The notes beneath the pieces are model-generated. The model was given only the letters and a program-made list of their open reading frames with translations. It made no database searches and was not told where the DNA came from. Source: Bacillota bacterium (lineage in GTDB: Bacteria > Bacillota > Clostridia > Lachnospirales > Lachnospiraceae). From it: a stretch of 64,000 nt of DNA. The position numbers were made by a program, and so were the translations under genes. Positions within the stretch are counted from its first letter, which is position 1. Each line of letters opens with the position of its first letter. This document shows, one piece after another, positions 17,897 to 26,313 of the stretch. The DNA lies in contig JAEZTJ010000028.1 in NCBI GenBank assembly GCA_023421505.1, positions 52,036 to 116,035 on the forward strand, written 5' to 3'.

Positions 17897-18857
17897 ATAA
17901 TTCCCTCAACCTTTCCCGGAGAATATCATCCGAAATATCATTACGCTTTCCAGAAAGTATAATCCTAACCGTCTTGATTTCATTCTCCCGTGCAAGAATA
18001 TAGGCAGCAAGCGGGGACAGCGTAAATGAATTATACTTTTGAGGCCGTATATGCTCAATGATTAAATTATCACACCAACGCTCAAAGGCTGAGGAGGATT
18101 CTTTAATAGCTTGAACAGCTTCTGCATATTTTGTCAAGGAAAGATACTCATAGATTGCATCTTCTCCGCTTAAGGCTGCTGATATTAACCGGCCAATGTC
18201 TAAAGACTGACATTCTGCGAAGGCTTGCTCCATAAATTGTCTACCTTTGCCCGTCCTACAGCTTCGAATAGCAATATTAATATCTGCTGAAGCCACTTTA
18301 AGCTCTACATATTCTGCTAAAAGCTCATTCCCTGATTCCTTTCCTTTGCGATAGGTTGTCTCAAGGGAAGCTTTATCAATAATTACATCACATAATTGAC
18401 TGTCACCCGTACGCAGCTGAACCTCATAAGCTGCCTCTGCACTTTCCTTCATGTACTCCGGTAACAAGGAAAAATCATGAACCTTAACAGCTCTGTAGAT
18501 TTGTTCTGAACTAATTGCACCATCGGGTAAAAATATATTACTTATTTCTATTCCGGTATATACCTTCTTAATCGCCGCTTTCAGATTATGAAAATCATTT
18601 CCGCAAAGGAAGGTATCAAAATCTGACATATCCTCAACCAGCTCACGAATTAATTCCCACGTCTTCTCTCGTTCTATCACCAGGATTTGTTCTGCATTTT
18701 CATCACCGCTTTTTCCCCAGCCTTTATCGGATAAAAGACGCAAGCATTCCTTCTCACTCTTACAGTTCATCAGCTGATCTATCGTTGATTTATTAAGCAG
18801 GGAAAGCTCCTTGGACCGTATACGCGCAACTGCGTAAGTATACAGCTTATCAGCCAT
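17889..18857 (-). CDS. ntpC: V-type ATPase subunit C
   Basis: A 322-residue subunit that links the central stalk to the membrane c-ring (equivalent to archaeal C and eukaryotic d). The sequence is diverged but has the family features: an N-terminal YAVARIRSKELSLL, a helical repeat body, and the conserved end LAAYILARENEIKTVRIILSGK, preceded by RPQKYNSFT. It lies four bases after ntpE, with Shine-Dalgarno AGAGGTGAT inside the end of ntpE. Confidence 0.92.
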   Translation of the reverse strand: MADKLYTYAVARIRSKELSLLNKSTIDQLMNCKSEKECLRLLSDKGWGKSGDENAEQILVIEREKTWELIRELVEDMSDFDTFLCGNDFHNLKAAIKKVYTGIEISNIFLPDGAISSEQIYRAVKVHDFSLLPEYMKESAEAAYEVQLRTGDSQLCDVIIDKASLETTYRKGKESGNELLAEYVELKVASADINIAIRSCRTGKGRQFMEQAFAECQSLDIGRLISAALSGEDAIYEYLSLTKYAEAVQAIKESSSAFERWCDNLIIEHIRPQKYNSFTLSPLAAYILARENEIKTVRIILSGKRNDISDDILRERLRELYV

Positions 18858-18861
18858 ATCA

Positions 18862-19488
18862 TCACCTCTCTCCGGTCATTGCCAATTCCTCTTGTTTAAA
18901 TAAAAATGCATTAACTTTTTCCTGTAAATCTTCTTTTGCCGCGCTAAATAACGCTTCAAAGGAACAGTTTTCTTCAATATCACCATATTCCAGTATAAAG
19001 CCGCCATCAATACGTGCCGCTTCCTCCGAGATGGTAAGTACCGCACCTTGCTTTTCTGCTAAGAATTTATTGAGAGTAGCTTCGAAATCTGCCGGAAAAC
19101 GCTTTTTGTCATCAGCCGTGAATAAGATTTTCCCCGGCTTATTATGCGCATATTTACTTACCATACGAAGAATAATTTCAACATATTCTTTATCCTTAAG
19201 GCCTAATAAGGCATTTTTTGCATTCTCGATGACATTCGTAATGATACGCTGTTTTGCATCCAATACCGCCTTCTTCTGAAGTAATGCCGCTGCTGATTTA
19301 GCCCTGCTTACTATATCTTTTACATCAGCTTCAGATTTTGCTGCTATTTCAGCGCATTTCTTCTCTGCTTCAAGCTTCGCTGACAAAAGGATAGCCTCTG
19401 CTTCCTTATTTGCCTGATTAAGGATAGCCTGTGCATTAGAAGCTGCTTCGTCTTCGATCACCTTCAGTATCTTTTCTAATCCAGTCAT
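18862..19488 (-). CDS. ntpE: V-type ATPase subunit E
   Basis: A 208-residue peripheral-stalk subunit. The N-terminal 100 residues form a long Ala/Glu/Lys-rich coiled coil (ILNQANKEAEAILLSAKLEAEKK), followed by a globular C-terminal domain with GGFILEYGDIEENCSFEALF, the family signature. It pairs with subunit G (ntpF) to hold the head stationary against the membrane part. The start ATG follows GGGAGTGAAACC. Confidence 0.93.
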   Translation of the reverse strand: MTGLEKILKVIEDEAASNAQAILNQANKEAEAILLSAKLEAEKKCAEIAAKSEADVKDIVSRAKSAAALLQKKAVLDAKQRIITNVIENAKNALLGLKDKEYVEIILRMVSKYAHNKPGKILFTADDKKRFPADFEATLNKFLAEKQGAVLTISEEAARIDGGFILEYGDIEENCSFEALFSAAKEDLQEKVNAFLFKQEELAMTGER

Positions 19489-19505
19489 GGTTTCACTCCC
19501 AACTG

Positions 19506-19982
19506 TTATATATTAAATATCGATAAAATTGAAATAAGAAGTGCTAAAATTGCATAGGTTTCAACCATTGCAGGGAAAATCATCGCTTTACCGAACTGTT
19601 CTGGTTTTTTTGCTACTACACTGATACTGCTTACAGATGCTTTTGCCTGAGCGATCGCAGAAAAATATCCTACAAAAGCCATAGGAAGGCAGGCTGCAAA
19701 ATACATTAAACCATGTGCAAAGTCAACGTCTGCCGAACCACCTAATATACCTATTCTTAATAAGGTTACGAAAGCAATTAAAAGACCATAAATACCCTGT
19801 GTTCCCGGAAGAAGCTGTAAAATAAGAACCTTACCGAATTTATTCGGATCTTCTGTAATAACTCCTGCTGCTGCCTGACCTGCAAGTCCTACTCCCTTTG
19901 CTGAACCCATACCTGACATGAGTGCTGCTAAAGCTGCACCAAATACACCAAGTACAATACCTAATTCATTTAACTTATCCAT
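19506..19982 (-). CDS. ntpK: V-type ATPase rotor subunit K (double-hairpin c subunit)
   Basis: A 158-residue proteolipid with four membrane helices in two hairpins. The first hairpin has LLPGTQGIYG (T61, Q62), and the second has IAQAKA (Q112) and PAMVETYAIL (E141). These correspond in position to the Thr, Gln, Gln and Glu ligands that bind sodium in Enterococcus hirae NtpK, so sodium transport is likely although not proven. The carboxylate E141 is the ion-binding residue. It starts three bases after the subunit I gene, whose last codons encode its Shine-Dalgarno (AAGGAG). Confidence 0.95.
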   Translation of the reverse strand: MDKLNELGIVLGVFGAALAALMSGMGSAKGVGLAGQAAAGVITEDPNKFGKVLILQLLPGTQGIYGLLIAFVTLLRIGILGGSADVDFAHGLMYFAACLPMAFVGYFSAIAQAKASVSSISVVAKKPEQFGKAMIFPAMVETYAILALLISILSIFNI

Positions 19983-19985
19983 AAT

Positions 19986-21989
19986 CTACTTCTCCTTAAT
20001 CTTGTAATATTTTGTTTTATTGCTGAAAGGCATAAATAATCTTCCTCCGCCTTCATAGAACTTTCCGAAAAACTCAACATATTGCAGACGGTTTGTATGC
20101 ACATATGCGCCAAGAGCATTGATCGCAATATTTAACGAATGTCCAAATACTATGATTATGATAAAAATAAATGGTCCAATCAATCCTTTTCCAACCATCG
20201 CCGCCATCTTATTAATTACCATTGCAATTACACCGGAAGCTAATCCAAGTGCCAAAAGACGGGAATAGGATAATACATCGCTTAAATATCCTGATATTCC
20301 ATATAATGCGTATAATCCTTTCAAAAACCTTTTAAACGGATTCCGCGACTCTCTGCCGTTCGTGCAAATTATTCCGATTGAAGACAAGATTGCTAGTATT
20401 CCGGCTACATTTGCAACATCTGATGACATTTTAAAATTAACTCCCAATAAATCAACTATCATTTGCATGGATAATAGTAATAGAATACAGCTAAATAACA
20501 GTACCAGCCAGAATATCACATCATAAATAATCGCTTTATATTCCTTTTGTCTGATTAATTGATAGAGTTTTACGCCAAGTCCTGTAAAAATATGAATTAA
20601 ACCAAGTGCCATAGAGAAGGTAAGCATTCTCATCGGCTCATTCATCGGTATGAACCATAACGGGGGTATAGAAACCTTGTGTCCAAAATAGGTTTCTGAT
20701 ACAACGTCCACAATGTCTCCAAAATAACTGCTGAATACAATTCCCCAGAACATAGTTGATATTCCGCAGTATAAAAACATTCTTAAGAAATTCTTCGTAG
20801 AATGTTCCATCCGTTTGCCATATTTAAGTAGTCCGAAGCCGCAGCCCAATACCATAATTAAGCCATATCCTGCATCCCCAAGCATTAATCCAAATAGAAG
20901 ATAATAGAATAACGCCATAATCATCGTTGGATCGATTTCACCCTTTTTTGGGGGACTATATGCATTAACAATCCACTCTAGAGGTTCGGAAAACGCATTA
21001 TTTTTTAATTGTACAGGTACTTCTTCCTCTTCAGAGGGATCCTCTAAATCAATTGATAATAGATATTTTTCGTTTAGCTCCTTCGATAATGCCACAGCTT
21101 CAACTTTTGCGATAAATCCCGACATAACGAATGTATTCCTTGATTGCAGTAAATGTCCTATCGCCCCGTATTTTTCCATACGCATTGAATTGTAATCTAA
21201 TAGGAACTTTATATCTTCCTTCTGTTGCTTACATACCTCTATCTCTGCAATCGCTTCACTAATTGCTTTTTCTGCTTCTGCTATCTGATTATTAAGCACC
21301 TTAAGCTGTTCGGCTGGGGCCAGATCGAAGGAAACCCCTGGAAGTGAAAATTCAATTTGACGCAAGGCTTCAAATACCGCATCTCCCTTTTCCTTTTGAC
21401 AAATAGCGAAAATACAGGTTTGATTTTTAGAGGAGCTGATTATATCGACGTTAAGCGGCATATAGTCTGCTAATTCTGCATAAATTGCCTCTAGGGTCCA
21501 TTCTGTTGGTAAAGTTCCTATAAAAACCTTAGTAGCTTTGGTTCCAGAAAAACTAATCGGAATATCTAAGTTGATCCATGGTGTTAATATTTCGATCTGC
21601 GTCTTTAGCTTTATAATTTCCGCCCTGGTCTCAGCAATTTCTTTTGAAAGAGCTATTACCCTATCTGCTGTACGTAGTATTATATCATGCTTGTCCTGAA
21701 ACGCTTGATAATCCTCCAGACTTACTTCCTTCATACCCTGCAAGGGTGCTAATAAAGATTTTTTTTCATCGGAATAGGTATTTAGGATCTCTATTGCTTC
21801 TCTGGCAGATGAAATTGATTTTTCTAAAATATTTTTCGCAGCAGAAATATCATTTTTCTGAAATACACTGTCCTCTGGAAGAATGTCTGATATTTCTACA
21901 ACTCCCCGCCTTTGCAGTAATTCCATAATCGATTTTCTGTCTTTTTTTAATGCACAAATGAGTATTCGCTGCATTTGCAGCATAGCCAT
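19986..21989 (-). CDS. ntpI: V-type ATPase membrane subunit I
   Basis: A 667-residue stator subunit. The cytosolic N-terminal half (about 1-340) has two coiled-coil stretches. The C-terminal half carries seven or eight membrane helices, including MALFYYLLFGLMLGDAGYGLIM and LSDVLSYSRLLALGLASGVIA; the conserved Arg in YSRLLALGL is in the ion path. Length is normal for bacterial subunit I. The Shine-Dalgarno AAAGGAGGTG is strong. It is the second gene of the operon. Confidence 0.96.
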   Translation of the reverse strand: MAMLQMQRILICALKKDRKSIMELLQRRGVVEISDILPEDSVFQKNDISAAKNILEKSISSAREAIEILNTYSDEKKSLLAPLQGMKEVSLEDYQAFQDKHDIILRTADRVIALSKEIAETRAEIIKLKTQIEILTPWINLDIPISFSGTKATKVFIGTLPTEWTLEAIYAELADYMPLNVDIISSSKNQTCIFAICQKEKGDAVFEALRQIEFSLPGVSFDLAPAEQLKVLNNQIAEAEKAISEAIAEIEVCKQQKEDIKFLLDYNSMRMEKYGAIGHLLQSRNTFVMSGFIAKVEAVALSKELNEKYLLSIDLEDPSEEEEVPVQLKNNAFSEPLEWIVNAYSPPKKGEIDPTMIMALFYYLLFGLMLGDAGYGLIMVLGCGFGLLKYGKRMEHSTKNFLRMFLYCGISTMFWGIVFSSYFGDIVDVVSETYFGHKVSIPPLWFIPMNEPMRMLTFSMALGLIHIFTGLGVKLYQLIRQKEYKAIIYDVIFWLVLLFSCILLLLSMQMIVDLLGVNFKMSSDVANVAGILAILSSIGIICTNGRESRNPFKRFLKGLYALYGISGYLSDVLSYSRLLALGLASGVIAMVINKMAAMVGKGLIGPFIFIIIIVFGHSLNIAINALGAYVHTNRLQYVEFFGKFYEGGGRLFMPFSNKTKYYKIKEK

Positions 21990-22023
21990 AACAAGAACAC
22001 CTCCTTTTTCTTTGAACTAATCA

Positions 22024-22332
22024 TTAAATAATACCAGAGAGTACCTGCTCCATAGCTGCATGTTCTTTTTCCTTCACAATTCTCTCCATTTGTATTACTT
22101 GTGCATCTGATTTCTGTTTTGCTTCCTCCATTATTAATATTCTTTTCTTATTAGCGTCTGCAACTTTTTCTTCTGACAACTTCATAGCTTCATTAGTCAT
22201 CGACGAAATCATCGTTTTCGCATTCTGCATAGCCTCTGAAATAATCCTCTCTTTCTTTAGCTGAGCATCCTTTTCTACCTGGGCTGCGTTTAATTCTGCC
22301 TGACGCACAGCCTGTATTGTTTCCTTTGCCAT
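22024..22332 (-). CDS. ntpF: V-type ATPase peripheral-stalk subunit G/H
   Basis: A 102-residue, almost entirely helical, charged protein (AVRQAELNAAQVEKDAQLKK and similar heptad runs), matching the short peripheral-stalk subunit called NtpF in Enterococcus and H or G elsewhere. It would pair with subunit E. As first gene of the operon it follows a clear promoter (22375-22403) and Shine-Dalgarno GGAGGTGAACCT. Gene order F-I-K-E-C-G-A-B-D is that of the Enterococcus hirae ntp operon. Confidence 0.85.
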   Translation of the reverse strand: MAKETIQAVRQAELNAAQVEKDAQLKKERIISEAMQNAKTMISSMTNEAMKLSEEKVADANKKRILIMEEAKQKSDAQVIQMERIVKEKEHAAMEQVLSGII

Positions 22333-22374
22333 AGGTTCACCTCCAATTCGTTAGTTTGGATAAAATATAGTCTA

Positions 22375-22403
22375 TTATATCTGAAAAATCGTAACATTTC
22401 AAC
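22375..22403 (-). promoter_or_regulatory. V-ATPase operon promoter
   Basis: On the minus strand TTGAAA (22398-22403) and TATAAT (22375-22380) are exactly 17 bases apart, 43 bases upstream of the ntpF start. It is the only strong promoter seen for the nine-gene operon. The remainder of 22404-22557 shows no feature. Confidence 0.8.
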
Positions 22404-22557
22404 AATTATCATATTATTGTTTTTCTTAGGTTTCTATTTATATCATCAACAAAAATAAATTAAAATAAACTGAAAGTTGATCAGAACAAGATAAATATTA
22501 TTCAGATAAGCTATCGCATTCAATTTTTGGTCTGTTCCATAAAGGATAGCTCTTATA

Positions 22558-22594
22558 TAAATAAGGTGCCCTAAAGTTCTGATTTTAGGACACC
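22558..22594 (-). terminator. Terminator of the small membrane protein gene
   Basis: Minus-strand stem GGTGTCCTAAA pairs with TTTAGGGCACC (one mismatch) followed by TTATTTATAT. It lies about 50 bases after the stop at 22643 and insulates the V-ATPase promoter from upstream transcription. Confidence 0.75.
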
Positions 22595-22642
22595 CACTTA
22601 TTTCTTCAATTTAAGCTGTACACATAATGCACTAGACTTTTT

Positions 22643-22915
22643 TTATTTAGGCAGATAATTTTCCTTTGCTTCTTCTTTACAGCAGTCTGATTTTTTACTA
22701 CGTAGCATCATTAACATCATTCCACCCATCATTAACGGACAGATAAAAGGGCTTATCACCCCTAAAACTCCGGCGAGGGCAGGGCTTAATCTTGCGATAA
22801 AAGGTAGGGCCAGTATAATGAGCATCGGTAATCCGCAGCAGATGAGCATATGCAGCAGGTGTCTTATCGGATTATGTGTATGCTTATTGTTTTTATCTCG
22901 TTTTAGTAAACTCAT
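22643..22915 (-). CDS. Small Cys-rich membrane protein
   Basis: A 90-residue protein from ATG 22915 (MSLLKRDKNNKHTHNPIRHL). It has two hydrophobic helices (MLICCGLPMLIILALPFIA and SPFICPLMMGGMMLMML) joined by a short loop, with cysteine pairs at ICCG and DCC near the charged C-terminus. It loosely recalls short DUF2933-type metal-associated membrane proteins, but I cannot confirm a family. It lies downstream of a two-component system and near a copper-type ATPase, so a metal-related role is possible. Its entire 5' leader consists of tandem SD-ending repeats (22918-23089); an in-frame extension MPLMRQMEVN is encoded by the repeat. Confidence 0.7.
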   Translation of the reverse strand: MSLLKRDKNNKHTHNPIRHLLHMLICCGLPMLIILALPFIARLSPALAGVLGVISPFICPLMMGGMMLMMLRSKKSDCCKEEAKENYLPK

Positions 22916-22917
22916 AT

Positions 22918-23011
22918 TAACCTCCATCTGCCGCATAAGCGGCATACAAATACTGAGCGAAAAGCACGCTTAGTGCTTTTTGCCGGTTGAAAAATGTACT
23001 TCTTTTCAACC
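22918..23011 (-). repeat. SD-ending repeat, 94-bp type, upstream of the small membrane protein gene
   Basis: Minus-strand unit of 94 bases: hairpin GGTTGAAAA/TTTTTCAACC, hairpin AAAAGCAC/GTGCTTTT, then GCCGCTTATGCGGC (a nearly perfect palindrome), then AGATGGAGGTTA, which is the Shine-Dalgarno of the gene starting at 22915. It is identical in length and nearly identical in sequence to 63753-63846. It directly follows a unit of the 80-bp type (23012-23089). Confidence 0.9.
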
Positions 23012-23089
23012 TAACCTCCATTCCGTCAAAAACTTGCGAATTTGGGCAGCGCACAAATTTGCCGATTGAAAATTTTTGATTTTTCGACC
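23012..23089 (-). repeat. SD-ending repeat, 80-bp type, tandem partner
   Basis: Minus-strand unit headed GGTCGAAAAATC (hairpin), then CAAATTTGTGCGCTGCCCAA and ending GGAATGGAGGTTA, followed at once by the 94-bp unit. At its outer edge (23092-23099) lies another GGAGGTAA, apparently the older ribosome binding site. The region 23100-23190 holds no gene. Confidence 0.85.
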
Positions 23090-23190
23090 TATTACCTCCC
23101 ATATTAGTATAAGCGATATCCTTATCATAGCGTAAACATATGGAGATAATATGGAGACAATAATACAAAAAGATAAAATCGAACCTTGCT

Positions 23191-24582
23191 TTATATATTC
23201 TTAGGTATTGTTACAGTAAATTTACTTCCTTCTGTAATATTACTTGTTGCTGTTACCTTGCCACCGTGAGCCTCTACAATAGATTTCACTATGGTGAGTC
23301 CTATACCTGATCCGCCGGTTGCCCGATTACGTGATTTGTCGGCACGATAGAAGCGCTCAAAGATATAAGGAAGCTCCTCCTTTGGTATTCCAATTCCGTT
23401 ATCCTTAACATAAAACCCGGCATAAGTATCCTGTTCAAATATTACTACATTTATTTGACTGCCTTCCGGGGAGTATTTAATCGCATTCGAAAGAAGATTT
23501 ACAATAACCTGACTTAAACGATCCGGATCAGCCATAAGGCTTATAGCTATTCCTTCTACCTCTACCTTAAGCCTCTTGTTTTTAATCTCAACCCTGAAGC
23601 CCTGAACATACTTTTCAATCAGTTCATACAAATCTACTTTTTGCTTATTAAGCTTTAGATTTTCGCTTTCTACCTTGGCAAGCTTCTCCAGATCACCTAC
23701 CAGCTTACCAACTCTGATCACCTCATCATAGCAGCTTTGCAGCCGCTCAGCTGATGCATCCCAGATTCCCTCTGTCATAGCCTCCAGATAGGAGGAAAGA
23801 ATTGTGATCGGCGTTCTAAGTTCATGTGCAACGTCTTCTGTCAATTGCTTTCTAAGCTTTTCCATAGTTTCTAAAGATGCAGCCAGATGATTGATCGAAT
23901 TCACCAACATATTAAGCTCCTTTGTATTGGTTTCTTCCTTGAGTCTGACCTCATAATTGCCATCCGAAATCTGTTTTGTCACCTCAACTGTATTCAGAAT
24001 GGGTTTACTAATCCTTCTGGCCAGCATGTGCCCAACCATCGCGGATACCGCAAGTGATAGAAAGCCTATGCTGATCAAAATAGTATTTAGCGAATGAAGG
24101 AATTTAAATTCATTTTCATTCAGAAAAAAAGGTCCGAAATAGCTGATACTCACTGAACCAATTTTTTTCCCACTAAGCGAAAGTGGATAATTTACTGCAT
24201 GAAATTTACCATTAATCTGCGGATACTTTATCTCCATCCTGTTTGAGATATCGTCCATAATTTGATTACACAGGCTCATATTATGAGACTGGGCATCCCA
24301 TAAGGTCTTATTATTCTTATCCATAACCTTAATGATATACCCCTCATACAAGGAGTTCATACCAATTGCATAGATATAATCCATATTCCACTGCCCGGTA
24401 AAGGAGGAATATTGATTACTGATACTTGAAGTAATTACCTGTGTCTTTAATTTCTGTTGACTAGATACATAATCGGTAAATTGCCGGTTAATAAAAAAGT
24501 TTGCTAATAAACTGATGATTGCAATCGTTAAAAAAACTATAATCAGAATAGTTAAGGATAGCTGCCTCTTTAAGCTTCTCAT
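23191..24582 (-). CDS. Sensor histidine kinase (HAMP, HisKA, HATPase)
   Basis: A 463-residue membrane kinase. It has an N-terminal helix (LTILIIVFLTIAIISLLANFF), an extracytoplasmic sensor of about 130 residues, a second helix (LNTILISIGFLSLAVSAMVGH) and a HAMP domain. The phosphoaccepting His is in VAHELRTP, the N box in NLLSNAIKYSP, and the G boxes in DNGIGIPKEELPYIFERFYR and GGSGIGLTIVKSI. All catalytic motifs are intact. Its Shine-Dalgarno GGAGGT forms the last two codons of the response regulator gene. The ligand is unknown. Confidence 0.94.
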   Translation of the reverse strand: MRSLKRQLSLTILIIVFLTIAIISLLANFFINRQFTDYVSSQQKLKTQVITSSISNQYSSFTGQWNMDYIYAIGMNSLYEGYIIKVMDKNNKTLWDAQSHNMSLCNQIMDDISNRMEIKYPQINGKFHAVNYPLSLSGKKIGSVSISYFGPFFLNENEFKFLHSLNTILISIGFLSLAVSAMVGHMLARRISKPILNTVEVTKQISDGNYEVRLKEETNTKELNMLVNSINHLAASLETMEKLRKQLTEDVAHELRTPITILSSYLEAMTEGIWDASAERLQSCYDEVIRVGKLVGDLEKLAKVESENLKLNKQKVDLYELIEKYVQGFRVEIKNKRLKVEVEGIAISLMADPDRLSQVIVNLLSNAIKYSPEGSQINVVIFEQDTYAGFYVKDNGIGIPKEELPYIFERFYRADKSRNRATGGSGIGLTIVKSIVEAHGGKVTATSNITEGSKFTVTIPKNI

Positions 24583-24584
24583 TT

Positions 24585-25283
24585 TTAACCTCCGAATTTA
24601 TAACCGATACCGTGAATAGTCCTAACATATACAGGATTTTTTGGATCAGTTTCTATCTTCTGACGCAGGTTTTTGATATGACTGTCAATCGTCCTGTCAA
24701 AACCTTCATATTCTTCACCCAATGCGGAAGCAATTAATTCATCTCTTGTAAATACCTTATTAGGATATTTTATCAAGGTAGCAAGTATTTTAAATTCATT
24801 TGGTGTTAATTTAACTTCCTTTGATTGCTTTGTAATGATATGACTCTCAAAATCAATCGTTAAATCTCCGTCCTGAGACGAGTACTGAATAACCAGTGCT
24901 TCCACATGGTCAGCTGCTCTTCGCATAACAGCTTCTATCCGCGCATGCAGTGCTTTAAGGCTGAAAGGCTTGGTAATATAGTCATCTGCTCCGATACCGA
25001 GTCCTTTTAACATATCTGCTTCATCCGATTTTGCGGTTAGCATGATAATCGGAACCCTGGATTTTTTTCGTATTATCTTACATACCTCTTCCCCTGTAAT
25101 GAATGGAAGCATAAGGTCTAGTAATATCATAGAGATATTTTCTTTCTCAAATAACTCTACCGCTTTTCTTCCATCCTCTGCAGGCAACACACAGTAGCCC
25201 TTGCTTTCCAGAAAAGATTTCACCACATTCATAATTTTTTCTTCATCTTCTACAACTAATATCTTTTTAACTGTACTATTCAT
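24585..25283 (-). CDS. OmpR/PhoB-type response regulator
   Basis: About 232 residues from ATG 25283 (MNSTVKKILVVEDEEKIMNV), Shine-Dalgarno ATGGAGGTTTGG. The receiver domain has the acidic pair EDEE, phosphoacceptor in MILLDLMLPF, switch Thr in IIMLTAKSD, and Lys in YITKPFSLKA. The C-terminal winged helix has LTPNEFKILATLI and ends VRTIHGIGYKFGG. It is coupled to the histidine kinase (two bases between stop and start). Control of the neighbouring metal genes is possible but not shown. Three copies of a GActGTTATT motif lie upstream. Confidence 0.95.
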   Translation of the reverse strand: MNSTVKKILVVEDEEKIMNVVKSFLESKGYCVLPAEDGRKAVELFEKENISMILLDLMLPFITGEEVCKIIRKKSRVPIIMLTAKSDEADMLKGLGIGADDYITKPFSLKALHARIEAVMRRAADHVEALVIQYSSQDGDLTIDFESHIITKQSKEVKLTPNEFKILATLIKYPNKVFTRDELIASALGEEYEGFDRTIDSHIKNLRQKIETDPKNPVYVRTIHGIGYKFGG

Positions 25284-25300
25284 CCAAACCTCCATAACAA

Positions 25301-25440
25301 GACTGTTATTTAGATAATTACTAAACTTTTTAGTTTTATTAAATGTATACACAGCATATACTTACAATTACTGAGTTTAACAATTGTCTAAAGACTGTTA
25401 TTAAAGTAATTGCAATTTTGATTTTCTAGAGATTGTTATT
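25301..25440. promoter_or_regulatory. Three direct repeats upstream of the response regulator
   Basis: GACTGTTATT at 25301-25310, GACTGTTATT at 25393-25402 and GATTGTTATT at 25431-25440, all in one orientation, lie between the response regulator and the lipoprotein terminator. They could be regulator-binding sites for the two-component operon. The spacing (92 and 38 bases) is irregular, so confidence is low. Confidence 0.3.
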
Positions 25441-25469
25441 AGGATTACCGTATATCTATAACACATAGT

Positions 25470-25507
25470 AATAACTCAAATTCTGCTATTGCAGTATTTG
25501 AGTTATT
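25470..25507 (-). terminator. Terminator-like hairpin after the lipoprotein gene
   Basis: An AATAACTCAAAT / ATTTGAGTTATT inverted repeat with an inner CTGC/GCAG pairing, about 30 bases after the lipoprotein stop. There is no clear T-run beyond the stem itself. Confidence 0.55.
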
Positions 25508-25535
25508 GCTAGTTATATTCATTATTTATTCAGGG

Positions 25536-26222
25536 TTAGTTTTTACCATCCAGCTCGAAGGGCTTTAAAAATTTATCTACCTGAATCTTTTTCCCGTTTT
25601 CATCCATGGTTTCTACTTTTGCAAAAACCCAACCGTTTACTTTGTCGGGATTAACGCCTGCATCAATAAACATCTGAGGATTTAGCACAAATACTATATC
25701 CTTATCATTCTTTGCCATATCCTTAGCCCATTCAAACATATTACCTTCTGCAAGGTCCACCCCATAATGGTCAAGTGATGCATGATATTTTATAGCATCC
25801 CTTTTTAATTCCACAATCTTTTTATAGGCTTCTAAAGCTGTTATTTCCCCTTTGTATTCCGGTTGGTCGTTGCCTAACTCAGTCCCTACTATGATTTTAT
25901 TATCGACAACGATACCTTCAGGTAATTTACTTACATCAAGACCGGCATCCAGAAAGGGCTGCAGATCTGTTTCTAAAAAAGCATCCAGTGATGTTGTTTT
26001 ACTAAAATCCTCGCTCCAAACAAATCTGACGGTGTTATCCGGCGCTGATATGGACCAGCCCCCAAAGGCAGTATCTTCAGTCACCTGGCTTCCCAGTTGA
26101 TTAATAACTGCATCAAAGGATTTTTCAGACTGTTTACCAACTACGTCCAGTTTATTGTTGCAGGCGGTTAGAGCTACTAAAGTGATACTAGAAAGTAAGA
26201 TTAAGAGTAATTTCTTTTTCAT
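25536..26222 (-). CDS. Predicted lipoprotein of unknown function
   Basis: A 228-residue protein with a lipoprotein signal peptide: positively charged MKKK, hydrophobic LLLILLSSITLVA, and lipobox LTAC with Cys21. The mature part is acidic, with no recognised domain. Phrases such as AFGGWSISAPDNTVRFVW and LQPFLDAGLDVSKLPEG suggest a compact alpha/beta fold. Its place between the two-component system and copA hints at a role in the same envelope/metal response. It has its own upstream gap (26223-26313) and a hairpin downstream. Function is not assigned. Confidence 0.8.
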   Translation of the reverse strand: MKKKLLLILLSSITLVALTACNNKLDVVGKQSEKSFDAVINQLGSQVTEDTAFGGWSISAPDNTVRFVWSEDFSKTTSLDAFLETDLQPFLDAGLDVSKLPEGIVVDNKIIVGTELGNDQPEYKGEITALEAYKKIVELKRDAIKYHASLDHYGVDLAEGNMFEWAKDMAKNDKDIVFVLNPQMFIDAGVNPDKVNGWVFAKVETMDENGKKIQVDKFLKPFELDGKN

Positions 26223-26313
26223 ATGATTCCATTTCCTTTACGATGTTTTATTTTTATAGTTATGCTATGCTTTTATCTATTACAAACTTCAAGCCGGTTT
26301 TATATGATTTCAC

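Noticed and set aside
22917..23168. 83-codon minus-strand frame through the tandem repeats
   Set aside because: Most of it is repeat sequence. The part from ATGGAGGTTAGG onwards is discussed as a possible leader frame, but the long version has no ribosome binding site.
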